This document shows, in pieces, positions 4,991 to 9,044 of a DNA stretch of 9,044 nt. The position numbers were made by a program, and so were the translations under genes. A model generated the notes under the pieces. The model worked only from the letters and a program-made list of their open reading frames with translations. It had not been told where the DNA came from and ran no database searches. The first letter of the stretch is position 1. The number at the start of each line of letters is the position of its first letter. This DNA is from an uncultured Candidatus Saccharibacteria bacterium. GTDB lineage: Bacteria > Patescibacteriota > Saccharimonadia > Saccharimonadales > Saccharimonadaceae. Where the stretch lies: NCBI GenBank assembly GCA_946187605.1, contig CAMHRH010000031.1, forward strand, positions 1-9,044. The letters are read 5' to 3'.

Positions 4991-5893
4991 ATGGCAAAAG
5001 AAGAAGCCAAAGATCTTGAGACTCCAGTAGAGACTGTAGTCGAAGAAACTCCAGCCGTCGAAGAAGAAAAATTCGCCAAAGCTGGTAAAAAATCTAAGAA
5101 GCATGTCGAAGAAGTAAAGGCCGAAGAGGAGCGCCAAGCTCGCAAAGCCGAGGCTGCCGCTGAGCCAGAAAAGAAAGTTGGCCCAAAGCCAGTTACTCGT
5201 AGCCGCCTCGAGCGCCGCGGCAAAAACTACCGCAAAGCTTTCGAGAAGGTTGAAAAGAAAGCTTATAGCCTCAATGACGCTATTAAGCTCGCCATCGAGA
5301 CTAGCCCAGTAAAGTTTGATGCGACTATCGAGATGCATTTCCGCCTTGGCGTAGACCCACGTCAAGCTGATCAGAACATTCGCGCTACCGTCACTCTTCC
5401 AGCAGGCACTGGTAAAGACGTCCGCGTAGCTGTATTTGCTCCGCTTGATCTCGCAAAGGCCGCCAAAGCCGCTGGTGCAGATATTGCAGAGGATGAAGAA
5501 TTCACCAAGCGCCTCGATAAAGAACAGCTTGATTTCGATGTTCTTATCTCGACTCCACAGTATATGCCAAAGCTCGGTAAGTACGCTCGCCTCCTTGGTC
5601 CAAAAGGCCTCATGCCGAATCCAAAGGCTGGTACCGTCACGACCGATATTGAGAAAGCCGTCAAGGAAGCTAAGGCTGGTAAGATTGAGTACCGTGTCGA
5701 TAAGCAGGCCATCGTCCACGTTGGTCTAGGCAAGGTTTCCTTTGGCGCCGATAAGATTACTGAGAACGTCAATGCTTTCATTGATAGCCTCAAAAGCCAG
5801 AAGCCTGCTTCCATCAAGGGCCAGTACGTCAAAAGCGTATTTATTTCAACCACGATGGGTCCAAGCATCGAAGTAGAAAATATCTACAACTAA
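4991..5893 (+). CDS. rplA: 50S ribosomal protein L1 with a long charged N-terminal extension
   Basis: L1 forms the mobile stalk beside the ribosomal E site and in many bacteria represses its own mRNA. The protein is 300 residues against about 230 usually. Residues 1-66 are an added, low-complexity Glu/Lys/Ala tail, acidic first and mixed later, probably disordered. The L1 domain follows: RGKNYRKAFEKVEK (76-89), YSLNDAIKLAIE (92-103), the DVRVAVFAP strand (143-151) and the family signature YMPKLGKYARLLGPKGLMPN (191-210). KGQYVKSVFISTTMGP (276-291) is the final conserved strand. The start is ATG at 4991, six bases after AAAGGA. No later Met with a ribosome-binding site is present, so the tail appears genuine. 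It is a single-gene unit with its own promoter and terminator. Confidence 0.96.
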   Translation: MAKEEAKDLETPVETVVEETPAVEEEKFAKAGKKSKKHVEEVKAEEERQARKAEAAAEPEKKVGPKPVTRSRLERRGKNYRKAFEKVEKKAYSLNDAIKLAIETSPVKFDATIEMHFRLGVDPRQADQNIRATVTLPAGTGKDVRVAVFAPLDLAKAAKAAGADIAEDEEFTKRLDKEQLDFDVLISTPQYMPKLGKYARLLGPKGLMPNPKAGTVTTDIEKAVKEAKAGKIEYRVDKQAIVHVGLGKVSFGADKITENVNAFIDSLKSQKPASIKGQYVKSVFISTTMGPSIEVENIYN

Positions 5894-5901
5894 TACCATA
5901 G

Positions 5902-5934
5902 AAAGATTCCGGAATACTCGCCGGAATCTTTTTT
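5902..5934 (+). terminator. Rho-independent terminator of rplA
   Basis: AAAGATTCCGG (5902-5912) and CCGGAATCTTT (5921-5931) form a perfect 11-bp stem with an 8-base loop, followed by T to 5934. It begins eight bases after the rplA stop. Confidence 0.88.
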
Positions 5935-5947
5935 ATGCTGCGCGAAT

Positions 5948-5981
5948 AAAAATACCTCACCTTGATAGATGAGGTATTTTT
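5948..5981 (-). terminator. Bidirectional terminator, ends the minus-strand membrane protein gene
   Basis: AAAAATACCTCA (5948-5959) pairs perfectly with TGAGGTATTTTT (5970-5981) over 12 bp around a 10-base loop. Five T close it on either strand. It lies 10 bases beyond the stop of the minus-strand gene and 13 bases past the rplA terminator. It therefore serves the minus-strand gene and backs up rplA. Confidence 0.8.
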
Positions 5982-5991
5982 AGCCTTTAGG

Positions 5992-7209
5992 CTATTCAAT
6001 CTCGCGAAGACATCCAATATATTGGCTGTCTAGGTCGTCGTCAAGACTATCAAATTTCTCCATTAGCTCTTTTTGCTCGTCCGAAAACTCGTGGCATAAT
6101 GGAGCTACAGGTTGCGCATTTATTTGCAATTCTTTCCAAGGCGATTCGTCCTCTACGCTTTTATACCAAACTCCATTTTTGTTAAAATCGGTACCCGTGG
6201 CTAGATCTGCAATTACGACAATGTATTCGCCATCGTCATCAAACCCGATTTTTATTGGCGAAAAGAGGTTTTCTTCACCAACAAGTTTTCTGAGACTTAC
6301 GTAGTCGATGTCTGGATATGAAATAGCATCACCATCATCCCCCGAGTCAGGCGTTTGTGTTTGCTTGTCCTTTTCGCTTCCAGACTTGCTCGAGACAACA
6401 GTGCGGCCAAGAAGCTCAGTCTTACCGTCGCTAAACATTAGGTAGGCGGCCGAGCCGCAGCCAAGGATTGCAAGAACGACGGCAAGGAAAGCAAAGATTT
6501 TTAGGCCAATGCCAGTTTTTTTCTTCTCCGACTTCTCGGCGGTAATTGGCGCAGTAGCTCCCGCAGCAGAGACCGAGGCGGAAGCTTTGGTTTCTTTTCC
6601 AGCCGCATCAATCTTCCAAGCGCTTTTCGGCTCTTCTGCAGCCGGCTCTTCCTCTGTTTCGGCGGCCTCGGCGGCTTCTAATTCTTTCTTCATTGCAGCA
6701 GTAGCGTCGGCCTTTTTATCTAAGCCGAGTTCGTCGATCGATGCAGAGTCGTTGTCCTGATTTAACTCTTCAATCGCGTCCTCTAGATTCTCGCGTTCGG
6801 TTTTTTCTTCCATAATGCCGTCAGTACTATCTACCTTAGGCGCGTCCGTGTCCGTTTTTGCAGCAACTGGAGTACTATCCGGTAAGTCCGGCAACTCGGT
6901 CGCAGCTTTTGCGAAGATGTCATCGACGGACTCCTTAGGGGTTTCCGGCTTTTCTTCAGCGACTGGCGCCTCCGTCTTTTCCTCGGTAAGCGCATCGTCG
7001 CCATCGGCTGCAGTCGCTAGCGGATTATCAAATGTTTTTGCGAAATCGCCATCAGTTTCGATAGCGTCGTCGCCCGAAGCCTCCACCCGAGACTCATTTT
7101 GAGCAATCTTATCCGACTCAGCTTGCGCGATTACTGCGGAAGCATCAAAGTTGGTGCTCGACTTATCATTCGAAGCGAAGTGCTCAAGTTTATTCTCTTC
7201 TTCGTTCAT
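5992..7209 (-). CDS. Acidic single-pass membrane protein, unknown function
   Basis: I do not recognise a family. The best start is ATG at 7209-7207, with AGGAGAG (7223-7217) seven bases upstream. A TTG three bases earlier would leave only four. The 405-residue product has three parts. Residues 1-225 are an Asp/Glu/Ala/Thr-rich, low-complexity region with almost no aromatic residues, probably disordered. EKKKTG precedes one membrane helix at about 234-259 (LKIFAFLAVVLAIL). A C-terminal domain of about 145 residues follows, with a Ser/Asp/Gly linker and then SYPDIDYVSLRKLVG and a compact strand-rich part. By the positive-inside rule the acidic tail is cytoplasmic and the C-terminal domain outside. 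Cys372 and Cys400 could form a disulfide there. It has its own promoter (7231-7260) and terminator. A cell-surface role is inference only. Confidence 0.85.
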   Translation of the reverse strand: MNEEENKLEHFASNDKSSTNFDASAVIAQAESDKIAQNESRVEASGDDAIETDGDFAKTFDNPLATAADGDDALTEEKTEAPVAEEKPETPKESVDDIFAKAATELPDLPDSTPVAAKTDTDAPKVDSTDGIMEEKTERENLEDAIEELNQDNDSASIDELGLDKKADATAAMKKELEAAEAAETEEEPAAEEPKSAWKIDAAGKETKASASVSAAGATAPITAEKSEKKKTGIGLKIFAFLAVVLAILGCGSAAYLMFSDGKTELLGRTVVSSKSGSEKDKQTQTPDSGDDGDAISYPDIDYVSLRKLVGEENLFSPIKIGFDDDGEYIVVIADLATGTDFNKNGVWYKSVEDESPWKELQINAQPVAPLCHEFSDEQKELMEKFDSLDDDLDSQYIGCLREIE

Positions 7210-7230
7210 CAAAAATCTCTCCTTGTTTTA

Positions 7231-7260
7231 ATTTTAGCATAAGCGCGGTATTTTAAGCAA
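7231..7260 (-). promoter_or_regulatory. Promoter of the acidic membrane protein gene
   Basis: On the minus strand TTGCTT (7260-7255), 18 bases, TAAAAT (7236-7231), with TG one base ahead of the -10. The predicted start is near 7224, only about 15 bases before the ATG, and includes the ribosome-binding site at its very beginning. The -35 box overlaps the T-run of the rpmG terminator. Confidence 0.55.
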
Positions 7261-7294
7261 AAAAATACGCCCCCGCGGGGCGAGGTGCGTATTT
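7259..7294 (-). terminator. Rho-independent terminator of rpmG
   Basis: AAATACGC (7294-7287 on the minus strand) pairs with GCGTATTT (7270-7263), with the palindrome CCCCGCGGGG (7280-7271) inside the loop. Seven T follow at 7265-7259. The stem takes in the last two bases of the rpmG stop codon. Confidence 0.75.
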
Positions 7295-7502
7295 AGCGCT
7301 TCTTTTCCTTGACTTCATTGCGGCCAAGATTCTTTTTGGTCTCAGTAAAGACAACATGCTTACGAAGTACTGGATCATACTTACGAAGGCTGAGCTTATC
7401 TGGAGTATTCATCGTATTCTTCTTTGTATAGTAAAGACGAATGCCGGATTCCTCAGAAACTAAACCAACAAGCTTGCGCTTGGTATTACTTTTCTTTGCC
7501 AT
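7293..7502 (-). CDS. rpmG: 50S ribosomal protein L33, zinc-free type
   Basis: L33 is a small protein of the large subunit near the E site. The 69 residues contain the family core: LVSEESGIRLYYTKKNTMNT (residues 14-33), then PDKLSLRKYDPVLRKHVVF and TETKK. None of the four cysteines of the zinc-binding form is present, so this is the C-minus type, which does not depend on zinc. A basic tail of about 12 residues (NLGRNEVKEKKR) goes beyond the usual end. The ATG at 7502-7500 has no ribosome-binding site. A good -10 box at 7517-7512 puts transcription start two to four bases before the ATG, so the mRNA seems leaderless. The gene is divergent from the thioredoxin operon and upstream of the acidic membrane protein gene on the same strand, with a terminator between them. 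Confidence 0.93.
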   Translation of the reverse strand: MAKKSNTKRKLVGLVSEESGIRLYYTKKNTMNTPDKLSLRKYDPVLRKHVVFTETKKNLGRNEVKEKKR

Positions 7503-7511
7503 ATTGGGTGT

Positions 7512-7540
7512 ATTTTATCACAAAATAATTCTTTACGCAA
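7512..7540 (-). promoter_or_regulatory. Promoter of rpmG giving a leaderless mRNA
   Basis: On the minus strand TTGCGT (7540-7535), 17 bases, TAAAAT (7517-7512), preceded by TG-A as an extended -10. The expected start near 7505 is within about three bases of the rpmG ATG. Confidence 0.6.
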
Positions 7541-7571
7541 GCTGGTAGCGCCTTGCTTTAACGAGCGCAAG
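7537..7571. repeat. Alternating short inverted repeats GCAAG/CTTGC/GCAAG
   Basis: GCAAG (7537-7541), CTTGC (7552-7556) and GCAAG (7567-7571) allow two mutually exclusive 5-bp hairpins in the gap between rpmG and the thioredoxin gene. The first copy overlaps the rpmG -35 box. The rest of the 173-base gap holds only the two promoters. No small gene is supported there. Confidence 0.25.
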
Positions 7572-7625
7572 TCCGATAATGTCGTGCATAAATACAGTTT
7601 TGTTATGCTATTTTTCGAAGAAGCC

Positions 7626-7654
7626 ATGACATTACAACGCTTATTGTATAAAAT
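7626..7654 (+). promoter_or_regulatory. Possible promoter of the thioredoxin operon
   Basis: ATGACA (7626-7631), 17 bases, TAAAAT (7649-7654) is the best fit. TATAAA (7647-7652) is an alternative -10 with a 15-base spacer. An inverted repeat TACAA (7633-7637) / TTGTA (7644-7648) lies in the spacer and touches the -10 box, where a regulator could sit. The predicted start near 7661 gives a 15-base leader. Confidence 0.45.
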
Positions 7655-7675
7655 AGTATCAAAACTGGAGGAAAA

Positions 7676-7987
7676 ATGAGCATAATTATCGGGACCCAAG
7701 AGAACTTCCAAAAAGAAGTCCTAGAGTCGGATGTGCCAGTATTGGTTGATTTTAACGCGACCTGGTGCCCACCCTGCCGAGCGCTTCATCCAATTCTTGA
7801 AGCTATGTCAAATGAAAGTAAGAATTACAAGATTGTATCCGTCGATGTCGACGAAGAGGACATCCTTGCGGCCGAGCACGAAATCTCATCAATTCCATGC
7901 CTTATCGTCTATAAGAACGGCGAGGAGGCTGAGCGGCGCGTCGGTCTGCTGCCACGTAAACGTATCGAAAAAATGTTGGAGAAATAA
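7676..7987 (+). CDS. trxA: Thioredoxin (WCPPC active site)
   Basis: Thioredoxin reduces disulfides of cytoplasmic proteins and is itself recharged by thioredoxin reductase, encoded directly downstream. The 103 residues cover one thioredoxin fold without signal peptide or membrane helix. VLVDFNATWCPPC (22-34) holds the redox pair Cys31-Cys34 and the buried Asp25. SSIPCLIVYKNGE (71-83) is the cis-proline loop, and RVGLLPRKRI (88-97) is the last strand-helix. Two positions are unusual: the active site is WCPPC, not WCGPC, and a third cysteine (Cys75) follows the cis-Pro, where Thr is usual. The start is ATG at 7676, four bases after GGAGG (7667-7671). trxB follows after two bases. The reductase neighbour supports a true thioredoxin over a TlpA-like or glutaredoxin-like protein. 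Confidence 0.92.
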   Translation: MSIIIGTQENFQKEVLESDVPVLVDFNATWCPPCRALHPILEAMSNESKNYKIVSVDVDEEDILAAEHEISSIPCLIVYKNGEEAERRVGLLPRKRIEKMLEK

Positions 7988-7989
7988 AT

Positions 7990-8892
7990 ATGTACGATAT
8001 TATCATTGTCGGCGGCGGCCCTGCCGGTTTAACGGCAGCAATTTATGCCCGTCGCGCAAATCTGAATACACTTGTCCTAGAGTCAACTGCTTGCGGCGGA
8101 CAGATTATAATCACGCCAGATATCGAGAATTACCCGGCCGCTATGCATATCTCGGGATTGGATTTTGCTAGCAGGCTCGAATCGCAAGCAAACGAGCTTG
8201 GCGCGAAGATTGAGTTTGAGGAAGTTACCAGCATCAAGGATGATGGCGCAACCAAGATTGTCTATACCGATAACAATGAGTACACTACAAAAACGGTCGT
8301 AATTGCGACCGGCACTACCGCCAGAAAACTTAGACTCGAAGGCGAAGACAATCTCGTTGGGCATGGTATTTCATACTGCGCGACATGCGACGGCTCGTTT
8401 TATCGCGGTCGCACCGTTGCAGTCAACGGCGGTGGTAATACGGCGCTGGACGACGCATTGTTCTTATCAAATATCGTTGAAAAAGTTTATTTAATCCACC
8501 GCCGCGACCAGTTCCGTGGCGACGCAGAGATAGTGGAGAAAGTCCGCGCCAAAGAAAATATTGAACTCGTCCTTAATACTCAAGTTACGAAACTTATCCA
8601 TGACGATAAGAGGTTGACGGGGATCGAAATCACAGATAATGACGGCATCAAAAAGGAGCTTAACGTAGGTTGTTTGTTTATTGCGATTGGCCGCATACCA
8701 GCTACGGAAGCTTTCGCAAATACGATTACAATGCTCGACGGCGGCTTTATCGATGGTGAATACTGCCATACAAATATTCCAGGCATTTTCGTTGCTGGCG
8801 ACTGCCGCAACAAGGAAGTACGTCAACTCGTTACGGCGACTTCTGATGGCGCCGTTGCCGTTCATGAGGCGCTAAAATACCTCGAGCGTTAA
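7990..8892 (+). CDS. trxB: Thioredoxin-disulfide reductase (NADPH, FAD)
   Basis: TrxB carries electrons from NADPH through FAD and a redox-active cysteine pair to thioredoxin. The 300 residues match the low-molecular-weight bacterial type. In order: the FAD-binding GGGPAG (8-13), CGGQI (35-39), VIATGTTARKL (104-114), the active site CATC (130-133), the NADPH-binding GGGNTALDDA (147-156), HRRDQFR (170-176) and the second FAD motif GIFVAGDC (265-272), then RQLVTATSDGA (278-288). The HRRxxxR motif reads the NADPH 2'-phosphate, so NADPH rather than ferredoxin is expected as donor. The usual 'GGGDSAxE' acid is Asn150. ATG at 7990 lies two bases after the thioredoxin stop, with GGAG (7978-7981) inside that gene's end, so translation is probably coupled. 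A strong terminator follows. Confidence 0.96.
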   Translation: MYDIIIVGGGPAGLTAAIYARRANLNTLVLESTACGGQIIITPDIENYPAAMHISGLDFASRLESQANELGAKIEFEEVTSIKDDGATKIVYTDNNEYTTKTVVIATGTTARKLRLEGEDNLVGHGISYCATCDGSFYRGRTVAVNGGGNTALDDALFLSNIVEKVYLIHRRDQFRGDAEIVEKVRAKENIELVLNTQVTKLIHDDKRLTGIEITDNDGIKKELNVGCLFIAIGRIPATEAFANTITMLDGGFIDGEYCHTNIPGIFVAGDCRNKEVRQLVTATSDGAVAVHEALKYLER

Positions 8893-8897
8893 AAATT

Positions 8898-8951
8898 GAC
8901 CGCACGCTTGCCGACTACTAATTAGCGTCATGCTTGCCGTGCGGTCTTTTT
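8898..8951 (+). terminator. Rho-independent terminator of the trxA-trxB operon
   Basis: GACCGCACG (8898-8906) and CGTGCGGTC (8938-8946) form a perfect 9-bp stem followed by five T. The 31-base loop is unusually long. GCTTGCCG occurs twice, at 8906-8913 and 8932-8939, and CTAATTAG (8918-8925) is a palindrome at the loop centre. Confidence 0.8.
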
Positions 8952-8962
8952 CGTGTTAATAT
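8934..8962 (+). promoter_or_regulatory. Probable promoter of tRNA-Thr
   Basis: TTGCCG (8934-8939), 17 bases, TAATAT (8957-8962), with TG one base ahead as an extended -10 (8954-8955). The predicted start, about 8969, is just before the tRNA at 8973. The weak -35 lies in the 3' side of the preceding terminator hairpin. Confidence 0.5.
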
Positions 8963-8972
8963 ATTGGGAGTT

Positions 8973-9044
8973 GCCGCGATAGCTCAGTTGGTAGAGCGCA
9001 TCCATGGTAAGGATGAGGTCCCGGGTTCAAATCCCGGTCGCGGC
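8973..9044 (+). tRNA. tRNA-Thr (anticodon GGU), 3' end cut by the window
   Basis: The 72 bases fold as a cloverleaf: acceptor GCCGCGA with TCGCGGC, D arm AGCTCAGTTGGTAGAGC, anticodon stem CATCC/GGATG around loop ATGGTAA, and T arm CCGGG TTCAAAT CCCGG. The anticodon is GGT, which decodes ACC and ACU. The window ends at the last acceptor base, so the discriminator and any encoded CCA are not seen. Confidence 0.95.

Noticed and set aside
4478..5719. Long open frame on the minus strand (413 codons) opposite rplK and rplA
   Set aside because: It is antisense to two certain ribosomal protein genes, has Phe/Leu/Ser-rich composition typical of reversed Lys/Glu-rich codons, and has no ribosome-binding site. 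It crosses the rplK terminator and rplA promoter.
7503..7675. Small RNA or small gene between rpmG and the thioredoxin gene
   Set aside because: The gap is filled mostly by the two divergent promoters. No terminator, no start with a ribosome-binding site and no long stem is present besides weak 5-bp hairpins.
1..9044. Recoding of TGA as glycine, as in Gracilibacteria/Absconditabacteria
   Set aside because: No complete gene here ends in TGA (all use TAA or TAG), which first suggested it. But none of the recognised genes has an in-frame TGA either, so there is no positive evidence.
1..9044. CRISPR array, toxin-antitoxin, insertion sequence or defence system
   Set aside because: No regularly spaced repeats, transposase motifs or small paired genes were seen on either strand. 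The only mobile-element hint is the recombinase-like fragment at the left edge.

Overview
This window looks like chromosomal DNA of a small-genome bacterium of the Candidate Phyla Radiation (Patescibacteria), most likely Candidatus Saccharibacteria. The reasons are short intergenic gaps, long charged N-terminal tails on SecE and ribosomal protein L1, a cysteine-free L33, a short-type alpha-glucan phosphorylase and a poorly conserved single-pass surface protein. That placement is inference from gene content and style; no rRNA is present. The standard genetic code fits: the ordinary genes read through at normal length without in-frame TGA.

Layout, left to right. Positions 1-238 carry the end of an open frame resembling the C-terminus of a large serine recombinase. 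It runs into the 3' end of a minus-strand tRNA-Gln(CUG), the geometry expected where a mobile element has inserted at a tRNA. Overlapping divergent promoters then drive the tRNA to the left and a divergent acyltransferase-like protein (411-1391) to the right. Next is a GT35 alpha-glucan phosphorylase gene broken into two frames (1472-2884 and about 2853-3197). The break falls just before the PLP-lysine region, and about 25 bases seem to be missing.

From 3243 to 5934 is the conserved transcription, secretion and ribosome block secE-nusG, rplK, rplA. Here secE-nusG share one promoter, while rplK and rplA each have their own near-consensus promoter and terminator. The rplA promoter is nested in the rplK terminator: its -35 box is the hairpin loop. 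Two back-to-back terminators then separate rplA from a converging minus-strand gene for an acidic, single-pass membrane protein (5992-7209). Upstream of that, also on the minus strand, lies rpmG (L33), which appears to be transcribed as a leaderless mRNA.

Finally, divergent from rpmG, a two-gene thioredoxin system (trxA-like with a WCPPC active site, and trxB) forms an operon that ends in a long terminator. The window closes with tRNA-Thr(GGU), complete except for its discriminator base and 3' end.

No CRISPR array, toxin-antitoxin pair, defence system or clearly new multi-gene system is visible. The items most worth a second look are the recombinase/tRNA junction, the broken phosphorylase, the nested terminator-promoter, the leaderless rpmG and the L11 drug-site substitution. 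No stretch longer than 300 bases lacks a gene.
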